Shown here: positions 44,966 through 57,781 of the stretch, in pieces | Layout of the letters: every line of letters begins with the position of its first letter | Position numbering within the stretch: the stretch's first letter is position 1 | From: Xylona heveae TC161 | Taxonomy: Eukaryota; Ascomycota; Xylonomycetes; Xylonales; Xylonaceae | Direction of reading: 5' to 3' | Length of the DNA stretch: 64,000 bases | NCBI RefSeq assembly: GCF_001619985.1 | Contig: NW_017264204.1 | Location: 189,983-253,982 of the forward strand | Made by a program: the position numbers and the translations under genes | The notes under the pieces: model-generated | What the model saw: only the letters and a program-made list of their open reading frames with translations | What the model was told of the DNA's origin: nothing | Database searches by the model: none

Positions 44966-45766
44966 GGATTTATCGATCAAAAACGGTTTCAGAAAAAGAT
45001 CAAATAAATAAACACATTTATCACTTTATCAAGTGCGTTTCGTAGGCGGTCATTCCCATTGTAACGTTGATTCGCTTAAAGTAGAAAGTATTCAACGTCC
45101 GCAAAGTACAGGTATTATAACGAGCGAGGGACGGTGAGCGAAGAAAGGAGCTATCGCTAAGCACCTTGTACCAGCGTTTTGGTACGCTGTTGTCAAGCAG
45201 ACAGCGCACCACTTGGCACGCTGTGTTCCTATTTTGCCGCCATGTGAAATTCACAGTCCAAGTTATCTGATGTCTTAGACAGTGCTAACAGGGAGAGCAC
45301 GTGTCTAGCCAACCTTATGTCTCAGGGAGAAGTTGGCCCAGTTGCATAAATTGAGGATGAGATCAACCCTACAACAATCAATCCCACATTATTTGGATCA
45401 ATTTTTATCATGAGGCGATAATCTACACCCACAAAGCTCCGTTCATCGTACAGGATCAGCATTACAATTATGACATAATATCGTTGCCCAAAAAAAAAAA
45501 TTTTCTCCTACTTTCCCGCAAGCGATAATTCAGAGAAGCTTCTTTTACTAGTAATTTCAATCTCAATTTGCTGCTATTCAAAAGAGTGGAACGGGAAAAT
45601 AAACCCTTATTAGAAATTACAAAATGCGATTAAAACATGACAGCGAACAAGTCGAAAGCATATGAGACCAATGACTGGCGTTAAGGCCAAGGTCGCGAAG
45701 AGTTTCGTGGCTGGATGCATCCCGCGTGTTGAAACCTAGACACATCCTCCTCAAGCAGACATTGCT
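44966..45766. other. Fta4 promoter and INO1 3' flank
   Basis: This 801-base region includes an A11 run at 45490-45500. No gene was recognised. Confidence 0.5.
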
Positions 45767-47509
45767 CTAAAAGAGCTTGTGCTCCAGAGTCATGTCAGAT
45801 TCCGGCTCAAGGCCCACGCATGCACGGAAGATGTTGGTCAACGCGCCACGCTGCTTGCCAAGGGCATTGACAACCGGGGTGCCGGGAGGGGTGAGAGGGG
45901 CCTGCACAACACAAGTGAGTATTATCATCCATGGAATGGAATTAGGGGCCGAATTGACGAACCTTTAGCATGTAGCTCAGAATACTGAGAACGCTGTGGA
46001 AGCCCTTGTACTCAGCAGACGAAGGGCCCTCGGGTCCATGGATTCTCCATGTGATCCGGGTCATCATCTCGGCGATGAGAACCAAGTCGATAATCAAGGG
46101 AGACGCCAAAAGCGAATCTTCACAGACATTGAAAATGCTAATGGTCTGATGACCACCCATGAAAATCTCGGCGTAATATTCATCCAAGGCACGCTTGTTG
46201 TCGCCAACAGCAGGCATGTATTTGATCACGACGGTGTGGTCTGGATGCTCATTCTCCTTGTACAGAACGGTATTGGCGGCAACCATGTCGTCAACCACAT
46301 TACTCTTGGAGATTTCCTTTGAACGAAATTGGCGCTGAGAACTGAGATTTTTGCCGTCATTGTTACCCAGATGGTTGTAGCTTGCAATTGAAGTCAACTT
46401 GATGCCGGCATTGATCAGGAAATCGACGAGCGCAGACTTCATCTTGGTCTGGCCAGACTTAAAGTCATCTCCGCCAATGAATGCACCATATTTCTCGGCA
46501 AGCTGAAGCGCTCCAGGCACGAATGTATTTTGCGGAGAGCCGTTGATGAAGGGCTCGCCCTCCAAAATACAAGCGACGGCGAAAATAGTGGAAGGAGCCA
46601 CCTCTTCGTGTCCGGACTTAATCGCCTTCAGGAGGTTGTCGGCGGTGTCGTTGACACCCTCAACAATGTCGGCATAACGTTCTGTGTTTGCAGTCCATTG
46701 AACAATGACTTTGTCGAGGCCATTCTTCGCTTTGAAATCGCTGTGTATCGTCAATTAGTCATGCAAAGAACATTGTTCAAATACGGCCATGAGTCTTACC
46801 GAATGTCCTTGCGAATCTGCTCAACATGCGCCCAGCATGCCTTTGAGCCCTCAACAACATTGTCGGCACGGTCTTCCTGATTGGCAGCAATGAAATCCGG
46901 ATAGTAGATGCTGGGAAGAGGCTTCATGTCGGCCATTTCCTTCCTCACCAAGCTCTTCAAAGTCGGCTCCAAGACAGCCGCTCTGTCCATTGAATCCGCA
47001 AGGTTGACGCTGCTGATATCCCAACCTCCAATGACAAGATCATTGGGGTGGACCATGGGTAGAACATCATGGAAAGGAATGTTGATCTCTTGGCCGGTCT
47101 TCGCGTCGGTGCCAAGCTTGATCGTGGAACCCATGACAACTGAGCCATAGTAATTGGCCGCCTGTTTGCCCTCACGAGTATCCCAGACCAGACCTCGGCG
47201 GTTCGCAAGGATACCTGCAGTGACTGTGGTGCCATTGTTGCCGCCCCAGCCAACAAGCATCATTCCAACCTTGGGGACCTTCCTCTCCACTTTGAAGTCA
47301 TAGACAGTCTCCTTGGGAGTAGCTTCGAACCCACCATCGGCACTTCGAGTAACAGAAGTTGTACGATAGGTGTATTTACTTTTGATTTCGTTCTCGGTAT
47401 AGCTGACATTCGGAGACTTTACGGTAAACGACGGCTTCGGCAAGCCGCTTGACGCAACATGCTGCCGTCCATTGGCAGACATATTGTCACCTTCAGCGTG
47501 AGGAGCCAT
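45767..47509 (-). CDS. INO1: Inositol-3-phosphate synthase INO1
   Basis: This NAD-dependent enzyme converts glucose-6-phosphate to myo-inositol-3-phosphate, the first step of inositol and phosphoinositide synthesis. Three exons on the minus strand (47509-46800, 46740-45963, 45901-45767) give 540 residues, close to the usual length. Family motifs: [23 protein letters not shown] (NAD binding, near residues 80-100), [79 protein letters not shown] and [20 protein letters not shown]. The C-terminus [13 protein letters not shown] is carried on the small last exon. It shares its hexose-phosphate precursor pool with mannose-6-phosphate isomerase elsewhere in the window, but the genes are not adjacent. 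Confidence 0.97.
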
Positions 47510-50500
47510 GGTAATTCAAGAAAGTACGGAAATGTAAAAAGGTATTGGATCAAGATGATGTTTAACCGTTTATTTGGTAAAAGGGCTCTCAAATGCCCCG
47601 CCCCTAGCAGAAGAACGGCGGGCTCCTGCAAAAGGGTGGTGGATCCTACGCAGTGGAAACCGTCAGCAACCCCAATTATCAACTACAAAGGTGATATTCT
47701 TCCAAGACGAAGAGGTGGGCGGGAAAGGAGTCAAGGGAATCAATTAACGAAGTTATTGGTGGCACATGTGAGCATCACCAATTACACTCATTGAAGGGTG
47801 TGACGCACGAGTTTAAGAGATTAGCAAACGTCTTGGCGGTTTAGATGATCGAGACCTTCTGCAGGCTCGATCTGGATTAACGGATAATGGAAATATTGTG
47901 TTTGGCGTCTGGCGATACAGAAATTGAAACAAGATGATTTGAGGTATCACAAACTGAAAGAAGGCGGCAGCTCTTTATACTTGCCACCTCTGTATAGTGT
48001 GCTGTACTTTACTGTAGCTCCTCTAAGCCCCGCTATGTCCTCACGCGATTAACACATGCTCTCCACATTTTTGCCCCAAAAGAGGATCGCCAGGTCCTCT
48101 CCACATACGACGGCTAGGTACTGTATGTAGGTAGGTACCTCAGGGACAGTTCTCACCAATCCCTCACTGAACGGTACTTGGAAAACCTCGCTAATCCCAA
48201 GTAAAGAGCTTACTACCTCGCTTCTTCCTCGGTCACATCGGAGTTGTTCATTTCCGACTGTTAGCCAAAGTACCAGCCCCAAAAGACCGCGTCAGTCGGC
48301 AGCCACAGGAGCGGTCTATCAGCAAATGGACGTGATTATTTTCTCACCAACCCTCTTACGGCTTGACCTGAAAGGTTTCTAGCTTCCCGACAGTCTCTCA
48401 GTGGGTCAGCTTAGAGACGGTACTGGGAACTCGACCAAGTCGTTTTCGCGACACAGCGAAAGCATCTTCCGGCCGCTTAATGCAATAGAAGAATAGAGAT
48501 GGGTCTAGAAGGAATCGTTGGTCGTCTGTGAGTAGTGTGACCCTGTTCAAAAATGGTTGGCTATGTCCAATGGGTGGGTGCTTCACGGTATGCAACACGA
48601 GCTTCTTGCATATCTTTCAGTGGCACAGTTATCAATTGAGCCGAACACAATTGCACTTGTCCACAATAATGAGAGGAAACCCACTCGAGGTAAGAGTCAT
48701 GATTTCTACAGCCGATGAACCAGGTATATGCCACAAGCAGCTACTTAAGGCACTGTATTCGAGTCTGCCAGCCTACAGCATCAGTATAAGGTATCGCTGC
48801 AGCTATTTCTGAAATGGTTAGAGGCCGTCCTAATAGCGCAAATACACGTTCAGCATGCAGTTGGCGAAAACGACTCGAAAGAGCGGTCAACTGCGGCACT
48901 TCACTTGCCAATCATGCCGACTAGAGTGAAAATGGCAACTGGTCTAATCAACAGTTCCTGAGGGCACAAGATGGTCTGGTTTCACTGCGGGGGAATTGCG
49001 ACATCAACAGACCACTGAAGTAGATACAGCTATCTCAGCGACAACCAGTTGAATGAATTGATCCAATGCGTTTTGATTCCTGCCAGTGTGAAGAAGGGAG
49101 AGCCGGGAGTCAACTTGCCACAGACCTTTTCTATGGCTCCATGGATGCGAAGTTGAACGTTTCTGGAGGAAACTGTTTAATCGAACTTACGAGAAGAAGG
49201 ACGGGTGATAAAGATGCAATTAAATCGATTTTCGTCATGAAAGAAAGATTGCCATCTACAATCCAGTATACATTTTGACGCGTCAACAAGACTCGAGAAA
49301 ACAGGAAACAACAGCATCACCCTGCAAGTTATCTTGACAGATCAGAGTGCCCATCACGGCAGTCGGGTATGCCACTGAAGTATCGTGCCGTGCCCTTGGC
49401 CGAAAGGCGAGCTATTTACAAGAGTTAATCTCCGAGAATTTATGAAGATGTGCATCATTTGGACTCGAAAGGGATTGGAAGCCGTCAATCAGGGGATAGT
49501 GAATGGCGACGGGCTACTTTTGGTTGGCACGAGGACCCGGGTGCCGCACTGCATTCGCAATTTGGTCCCTGATTGGCTTCTAACCGTAGCCCAGCGGCAA
49601 AAGCGACCCCTGAGCAATCAATGACGGTGATTTTGGTGGAGTTCGGCAGGTTGATTGCGACCCTTTAGGCCGTGTGAAACCCCTAAACTTAACCGTTTGT
49701 GGCACCCACTACAATAAATGGCACGAGCTGTCAGATCCACCTTCACACCTGAGAAGGCAACACGCATGGCTTTTTGCAAGCCACGGCGCTCAACGGCGCT
49801 TCCTACAAGCATGCGCTGCATGAGAAGCATCGCATGTCTCAAAGGGTTTTCAATCGAAACAAAATGCATTCAACTCGCTCGACCATCTTTCTTGCCAAAG
49901 TCGCCGAAAAGGAGCGACACAATGGCTACTTTGGAAAGGTTGCGTCAAAGAGGATGGAAATCAACCCAAATTTGAACCCGTCCCCAGTGTTCGTCCGATT
50001 TGGGACCACCCTGGTGCTTTAGCCATCTCTACGACTTTTATGATTTGCTCATTCCCCTTGGCAATGAGGGTCGCCCCGAGCGTAGCGAGCTGCTACTTGC
50101 TACAATTCTCTCCATCCATTCTTCCTGGTCGCACTTTGCACCAGGGGTATGGTTTCCAACGCACAGTGTGAACGGGCATTTGTCCTTTCGTTCGCACGGC
50201 CCTGACATGATGAGTGATTGACCCTTTTCTTTCCCGGTGGAGCAGTCCATCTTATGACCTGAGACAATGGACCGCAATAACATTGAGTGATACGCGACCA
50301 AACTCGCCCCGGACTTGACCCCGGGCTTTCTGTTGTCCCCCGTTTCTTTGCTCGTTCGTGCTTCATTCTGTCAATTCCACCGCAGACGTTTCATCCTTCC
50401 TGTGCTACTCTTTCGCACCGTCTGGCGTTCTTGAGCTCTCCAATCTCTGCTTTCCATCTTCTCTCGTAGCAGAAATCCGGACAGAACTGGCATCGTCGCG

Positions 50501-50555
50501 GATATTGTAACACGCACCCACCACAAGAGTTACCAGAAGCCCAGTCGCGTTGGAG
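47510..50555. other. 3 kb gene-poor divergent region between INO1 and the LIM-domain gene
   Basis: No open frame longer than about 110 codons and none with a recognisable domain is present. Base composition is not markedly AT-rich. It must contain both promoters. Nothing else could be supported. Confidence 0.5.
47763..47770. promoter_or_regulatory. E-box palindrome CACATGTG upstream of INO1
   Basis: The site lies 254 bases upstream of the INO1 ATG and contains the CATGTG core of the yeast inositol-sensitive element bound by Ino2/Ino4 bHLH proteins. Whether filamentous ascomycetes use such control for INO1 is uncertain, and one E-box may be chance. Confidence 0.25.
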
Positions 50556-52906
50556 ATGGCGGCGGTATCAAGGCCATCACTTTTCCTCCCGACAATCAAA
50601 TGCTCGAGCTGCAATGCAGAGCTCGAAATCTCCGCCATGGGGGACCATGTGTGTTCCGTTGAACCGAAACCCACGATGGGTACGATACCAGAGTCGACAA
50701 AAAGAGACACCAGTTTCACCAACTTCATGGACCATCCATTAACACGTAGTTTACAGAATGGTCACAGTCGGGAGCCATCAAGCAATGGAAGTGTAATGTC
50801 CGGTCGCCCAGTGTCACCGGGTCCGGTGAAGGCCACAAGAATGATGCCACCACGGATCGACCCTTCTGTCGCGAGTATGTCTGAACAAAAGAATAATCCA
50901 CTGAATCGAGACTCTGACTTGCTCCCAGACCGACAATTTATCCGGCACAATGACGTCGGCTCAGTGAGCAGTGCAGCGAGTTTCCGAGCAAAATCACCGG
51001 CGCCTTCCCACGCTGGGACAAAATCTCAATATCGGATCCCACCTCGGAGCGCAACCTCTCCTCTACCAAGACCGGTCAGTCCGGCTTCTCCAGAATTGCT
51101 CAGTTTTGACTGCGCATTTCCGCCCTTCCCAACGTCGAAGCAGAAGAATGCAACACATACAAGCGTCCGATCATGCAGGGAGGGTAGCATGCTGCGGACA
51201 AATCATAAACCCGACTACAGCTTTGCGCCAGTGAGCCCTATCTCGACAGGCGGTGACAGTGTCATGAAGCGGATGAACACAATTGCACCTGGACCTTTCG
51301 ATGTGCGGCAACGAAACGGCAGCTTCGACCTCCGCGCTTCAACCAACGATCAGAATGCTCTGATGCGGCCAACGACCCCCAGTTCCAGCGCCAGCCTTGA
51401 TCGACCTCATTCTGCACGACCGTCCACGGCTAACACCGATACATCTGGGGCTTCAAGCGAGGATAAGCAACAGACATCTCCTACCGGAAAGTCTCGTCCG
51501 GGCCCTACCAAAGTTCCACCCCCGAGGCCTGCGCGTGGTGATGGCCTGTTTGGCACACCAGACGACTCATCCATTGCCGGGGCCATCCCAAGCCTTGACA
51601 TGTTTCGGTTTGAAACCCGATCGCAAACTTTTCCTGTCAGAGCGGCGGAGCAGAATAAATCTTTATCCCCTGCTCATGACATCAACCGACGGCCGTCCGA
51701 ACCGCTTCTGTCGTCAGCCACGACTCGGCCTGCCTTAACGGCATCAATGCGAGCAAATACAGACACAGGAGTGGACCTCCTGGTAGACTCGCAGATGGGA
51801 AAGCCTCAAGAGCGGAGGTCTATGATGAAGGGGCTGAAGATAACGCCTGTAGCTCCAAACCCCCGCGCTGTTCAAAATGAAGCGACGAAACTAGCAAGTG
51901 CACCGCCGGTGTTGGTCACCGATTTTGCAAAGGAGTTTTCCAATGGAAATCCGTATCATGCACCCTCGGACTCCATGTCATCTAACGATTCAAGCTATGA
52001 GTCTGACTCCCGAACGGGTAGCTCAGAGTCTACACCGTTGTCCGAAACCTCCAGTCAATTCAGCAAGCAATTACCTGGAGTGAGTCCTGTCGATGTCAAG
52101 AAATCTCAAGATCCAGCACCAATGGAGGAAGCGAAAGAAGCTCAACTGGTCAAGGATGCGGAAGCGGCGGAAGCAGCAGAAGACGTAAAAGCACTGTCCC
52201 CCGCACGCGTTCCTTTCTCCCCCCAGCCTCCAGAGTCACCAATGGACCCAGCAATGCAGGGAGGTCGATTCGTATCACCGTCAACTTCCAAAACAGCACA
52301 TTCGGAATCTGTCGGCAACACTCCTCGCCTTGAAAAGCCTCCCGTTGCCAAGAAAAATAAGGGACTTTGTCGCGGCTGCGGAACCATGATCCAAGGCAAA
52401 TCTGTCAGTTCTGCTGACGGGAGATTGACCGGTCGATACCATAAGCGCTGTTAGTTACGCATTCTGATTATAAGTGTCCCTAAGTTGCTGACGTCTTGTA
52501 ACTAGGCTTCGTTTGCCAGACTTGCAAAGAACCCTTCCAGACGGCCGACTTTTACGTCATCAACAACCAGCCGTACTGTGAGACCCACTACCATCAGCTT
52601 AACAATTCCGTCTGCCAAAGGTGCAATCGAGGTATCGAAGGAGAATATTTGGAAACGGAAGCATCACAAAAATTTCACTCTGCCTGTTTCACTTGCAACG
52701 TAAGTCGTCCTACGAGACCTTGGAAGAACAATCACAACAGTTTTCTGACAGCTCAACTATAGGAATGTCGAACGGTCCTTCGTGACGGATATTTTGAAAT
52801 GGGCGGCAAATTCTATTGCGAGCGTCATGCCACTCTTCAACGAAACTTCCTCGGCCCAGGCCGCAAGCATCCCGAACGGCGCACAACGCGACTTATGGTG
52901 ATGTGA
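50556..52906 (+). CDS. LIM-domain protein (paxillin/Pxl1-like)
   Basis: This is a probable cytoskeletal or septation scaffold with two C-terminal LIM domains. Three exons (50556-52449, 52506-52699, 52763-52906) give 743 residues. Near the N-terminus IKCSSCNAELEISAMGDHVC is a small possible zinc-binding motif. Residues about 50-600 are disordered and rich in Ser/Pro with many SP sites. LIM1 at about 605-665 holds CRGCGTMI, GRYHKRCFVCQTCKEPF and YCETHYH. LIM2 at about 667-725 holds CQRCNRGI, KFHSACFTCNECRTVL and YCERHA. The general layout fits fungal Pxl1/paxillin-like proteins. Both introns lie within the LIM region and are in phase. The start is the ATG at 50556, preceded in frame by a TTG only. 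Confidence 0.9.
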
Positions 52907-55900
52907 AACGACACCGACCCTTTGGACTTTTTTTTTTTCTTTCTTCTCAAACTTCTTCTTGTTTCTGCGGAAACTATATTGTATACCCAATTGACGACTG
53001 GCGTTACCTGTCTTGGTTAAATCTACTTACTCTGCGCATTCATACTTGCAAGGCTTATTCTCGGTTTTGCATATACCCGTGCATATACTCGTTTATGCAT
53101 TTACAAGGCGCTCTGCGTAATTTCTAATGTCTAATTTTCGATTTCATGTCTGACGGAAAACGCGAATTTTTACGCTCGTTGAAAAAAAAAAAAAAAAAGG
53201 AGTCTTACCAGTGTGGCCACCGTTTGACTTCTGAAGCAGGATATCGCAGCGTCAATCAGTGGCAAGGCAGAGCAACGCACAAAATGGATAATTACATAGC
53301 TTAATGGCGAGATAAATACCATCAGTAATATTTAGAGAAGGGACTTTTCAATGAAAAAGGTATCCAATTGCTATGTCGGGCATTTTGAAGCATCTGGGGA
53401 AATTTCTCGCCGATATTCGAGCACAAAAGAGGACATACCACCAAGATTCGTGACGCTCTTGACAAATGTCATTCTGCTAACACTCTAGTGTCTGAAATGT
53501 GCAAGTATCATATGAGAGCTCGAGCAGCTTAGACGACAGCGGAATTAGTTCACATCCGGCCAAACCAAGATCTCCAAGCGGCATTTGCTTTATATAACAG
53601 GGCATGGTCTGCGATTATCGTTTACTGAGCGGCAAGCACAGCCCGTATGGATGTTCGTGCGGATATCTCCTGGAGATTGCCGGGATATACATCATCGTTG
53701 GAATGATGCATCTATAGAAAAGGACAGAATCCACTCCGGTATAAAATGGTGGGAAGCAATGATAGATTTGCACTTATGCTTGTATCTTAATATATTATTT
53801 TGCCGAAGCTGGGAATACTATCTAATATACGGTGCGTGAAAGACTGTGCGAAATTCCTTGTTTCAAAACGTATTGGCCAGGCTTCTGATGCATTCAGTCA
53901 ACGAGTACTGAATGTTACAACTGGTGCATGCTTCTTGAATATCGGAAGCCAAGGGATAGGGTAGCTATAAATTTCCCCCAGTTTCTATCAAAGTTATGCA
54001 TTGTTGGAGTTTCAGCTTTCGGGACGTGACTTGAGGTGGAGACTATTCCCCATTTGGACAGACCCATCCCTTGCCGAGAGATCGTCCGTTACTACTTGAG
54101 CCATGTGAAGTCGAGCAAGAATGTACAGCCAAGTTTATCCTTAATTTCACTTTGTCTTTTGTTTCATCTTCGAGAACTCAACTAATTTTCTGTCCGTAAG
54201 TCACCTTAAATAAATTATGGACAGAGCTGGGTACGAGAGGATCTATCGTCTGCTCATCTTTGGCCCCCTGTTAACTATATTATACTCTTTTTGGCCTGAT
54301 GATCACAGCCGATCCAGTAGGAGACAAACATTGGTGCAAGGTCAAGTCGTGACCAATCGTAAGGCGCGAAGAAGCCACTGGGCGCCACAAGCACACCGAA
54401 CTCTGTTCACGAGCTGCAGTCCTTTCAGGGCCATGCCAAGAGGCTTTTGCTCTCCGTCTTCCCTTGGGAACATTACTGGCTGCATATCATTCGCTGCGAC
54501 TTCTGGCGCTGACCTTTCCTAATATCGCTCGGCACAAGATGTGAAAGAATACAGCAGGGGGAACTCTTTTTTAAGGCATCAAGCCGGCAGCCCCATGCCC
54601 ATCTTCCCACGCTCCGAGCGCTCCCTCCCGTCCATTACTAGCGGTGGCTCGCAGGGCAGTCGGGATTGGTATGTACTCTTACCCGAATTCTGGTAGATAT
54701 TCACGCTGTCGGCCTCGTATTCGGTACTTTGAATTGGCATTCTGCTAGGCTGTTAGCTTCAAAGAGTACGGAGTAGAACGCACAGAGCGAAGAGGTTCAG
54801 GCCGATGCCCCCGACTAAAGTCACTTCCATTCCCGTCACCCAAAAAAATCCTCTACTGTGTACAAAGTACGAGTACTCTCTCCCTCTCACGCGCACCCAC
54901 ACGCTCCTCCTACTAACTACTACAACACGCCTTTCTCTTCTCACCTCTCGCTACCTCTCCAACGCACAAGGAGACTCTTTACTCTTCTCAACTCTCCCTT
55001 CTCCTTCCCCCCCATCCCCGTATATTCCCCCCCTTCGCCCATCGTCACTTTCGCCATCATCACTCATCTTCTATCCTCCCCTTCTTCCTCTGCCTCTGCA
55101 TCCTTCCTTCTTTGTCCAATTACTTCTTCTTCCTTTTCTTATTGCCTGGGTTGCATCTGATATCCACTTGTTCCAAATTTCTCTCCGAAAGAGCGTGTGC
55201 CGTCCTGCGAGGAACCTAGCCTTTTGCCCTTGCTCGCTTGAACAAAAGGAAGTCCCCACGCGCTTTCCGCCTCATTCCGCTACTACGATACAGCCAACTG
55301 CTTCTGCTGCTGGCCTGTTCCTTCAACCTTCGTCCGCCTGGCAAATCTTCTTCTGTCGCTCCTTGTCTGTGGTTTGCAGTGCAGAACACAACAGCTAAAA
55401 GCGTCTCTTTCCTGCCTTGAGAATAAACCCTCAAGCCGGATCTTCGTCGATCTCTTTATTTTAATTCTCCGCTATCAACCCTTTTGTAATTCACTTATTA
55501 GAAAAGCCTCGCAACGAGAAAGGGGCTTAATCTCGAATTCACTACTCGAGTGCCATCGTTATTCACAGCTCCGTTTCACGAGCAAGCATCACCTTCAGCT
55601 TTGACTACGACCATCGATCGCTATTGTCAAGCATCTTTCGGCACAAACATACCTCGCATTCGATCGATATCTTCCATCGACGCGTTTAATCTTCTAATCA
55701 TCGGCGTCATCTTCGTTTCCACTTTTCTTGCTGCCGACTCGCCATTTCCGGTTGCCAAGTGGTCTTTGCCCATATTTGACTCTTACAAACGGCTTCTCTT
55801 ACTGTTGCCCTTGTCTGTCTGCTACCAGCTTTGAGCTCTGGCAAGGTCTTAGTTGATTTTTTCTCTTTACCAGTCCCTTGGTTTCGCCATTGCTCGCTTT

Positions 55901-55966
55901 CTTTGAGCCTACATTTGGTGGTCTTGTTTTACACTTCGTTATCTTCAACACATTCTTTTAAGAATA
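52907..55966. other. 3 kb gene-poor stretch before the Gln-rich gene
   Basis: It contains the LIM-gene 3' flank, an A17 run at 53182-53198, small open frames without recognisable domains (53585-53839, 54217-54522), and a strongly pyrimidine-rich leader from about 54880 to 55150. Confidence 0.5.
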
Positions 55967-56768
55967 ATGGACGCTGGCGGTCTTGCCCAGATGACCTACA
56001 ACAACTTTCCTTCCAACGGCGGCCTCGGCGTGCCTGGCTCCGGCTTCGCCTCCCGCGGAAAAGGCGCTCATATCAAGCGTCTTAGTGTCGCACCTCCGAG
56101 GGCCTCTATGGTTGATGAGGACCGTTCTCATGTGGCGCCGACTCCTCGAACCAGTCGCTCTCACTTGCTTGCGGGGCTTCGAACTGCGCCAAAGTCGCCC
56201 ATGAACGTGCCTTCCTCGGCTCCCTATGCTCAGACTGAGCACCGCGGTGGTCTGGACAATAGCAGATATGCCGAGCGAGGAGGACTTCGTTCGGGTCGTG
56301 GATACCCCCAAACTGCCATTGGGTCGAATTTTCCAGCCCACGAGGATAACTTCGAGTCCAATCAACAGCTCTATTCCCTGCCAGAGCAAATTCTTGCGCC
56401 GCCCGCTCTGCCTGCCAACATCGACATTGACGGCGAACAAATGGACCCGAACCTCTACGCTGAATTGGTTGCCACGAACCTTTACCTCTCCCAGCAGCAA
56501 CAGCGGCTGCAGCAGCAGCTCATCAATGTCACTGCGGCTGCCCAGCAGTTTCAGGGGCTGAGCCTCGGGAACAGCCTGGGCCTGGCTCAGCCGCAGGTGC
56601 AACAGCAGTTTGCTGGTGTAGCTGGCTTGCCCAGTATGAGCTTCTACAATCAGCAGCTGCAAAATGGTGTGCAACCTGTTGTCCAGGAGGTGCCCGGACA
56701 GCCAGGGCTATATTCCGTCTATAACCCCATGACCGGTCAACATGGAATCTTTGTCGACTCTAGCGCTC

Positions 56769-56803
<35 letters not shown>

Positions 56804-57781
56804 CCACAACCACAACCACAACCACAGCAGCAGCAGCAGCAGCCGCCCCAACAGCCGCCGCTCCCCACTCGGGCTTCTGCCTATGGCGCTCAGGTCAACA
56901 GGGAGTTTAATCAGTCCCCTCTACGGACCGAGTCTCCTTCCTTCCGAGCTCAGGTGTCGTCTCCTTCACCCCAACCCAGTATTTCCGCTATTGGAAGTGC
57001 TCGAAGCCTATCTCCACCAAAGCCAAGCGAGTCTCCTGTGCATGACGTTGCGCCTCTTCCACCTCCGTCCGCCAACGCCTTCCGCCGTGGCCACAAAAAA
57101 GCATCCTCCTCCATGGCATTTCCTGGACAGTCGATCTCTTCAGCAAACGCCGAGGGTACAAGGAGCGCTGGCCCCAAGTCTGCTGGGTTTCCTCAGACCC
57201 CCTTGAGTGGTACTTTTGGCCCCGGTCAAGGCCGTGCCGGCGAGCATCCGGTCCGCCAACCCCGAGGACCGCCTCCGCTTGAGGAGTTGGCTGCAAAGCC
57301 CACAACCAAGCATGAAGGTAGCAAGAACTTTGCGACTCGCCAACGACGTCGAGCTGTTCATAGCCTGGTGCGAGCTGGCATTGAACGCCGTGGCGTTCGT
57401 GGCTCAGGTTCCATTGGTAGTGCCGGAAGCATGACACCAGTCAGTGAAAACGATGTCACATTTTCGCCAACGTCCGATAATGATTCCGAGAGCGTCGGCA
57501 GTGGATGTCTCTCAGGTAAACCCAGCATTGGCAGTCTTCGTGCCGCTGCAAATGGTGCTATCGGATCGGAGCGAAAAGAGATGAAGGAGCGCTCCCGCGA
57601 AAGAAATTCCGCCGATAGCAGTCTGAGTGCCCGCAGCATCAGCAGCGACGAAAGCTCCGGTTTGGGCGCCAGATTGAATGATGTTAAAAATGATGGACCA
57701 CATGTTTCCCCTGCTGGAAGGCGTAGGGCTCCGATGCTCGTTCTTACTACCGCCGAGAAGAGAAAAGGCTCCATGTTCTGA
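55967..57781 (+). CDS. Gln/Pro/Ser-rich protein of unknown role
   Basis: This is a single-exon frame of 604 residues. I do not recognise a named family. Early residues hold RGKGAHIKRLSVAPP. A conserved-looking helical stretch at about 160-200 reads MDPNLYAELVATNLYLSQQQQ, then LINVTAAAQQFQGLSLGN, suggesting a short coiled coil. A poly-Gln run interrupted by Pro follows at about 266-300. The second half is Ser-rich and contains a basic segment NFATRQRRRAVHSLVRAGIERRG at about 455-475 that may bind nucleic acid or act as a nuclear signal. The C-terminus is basic (APMLVLTTAEKRKGSMF). Its long pyrimidine-rich leader resembles those of regulated or highly expressed fungal genes. Confidence 0.8.
56767..56850. 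repeat. CAA/CAG microsatellite encoding poly-Gln with Gln-Pro units
   Basis: About thirteen CAA codons are followed by alternating CAA/CCA units and then CAG codons, within the Gln-rich protein gene. Length variation between strains is likely. Confidence 0.95.
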
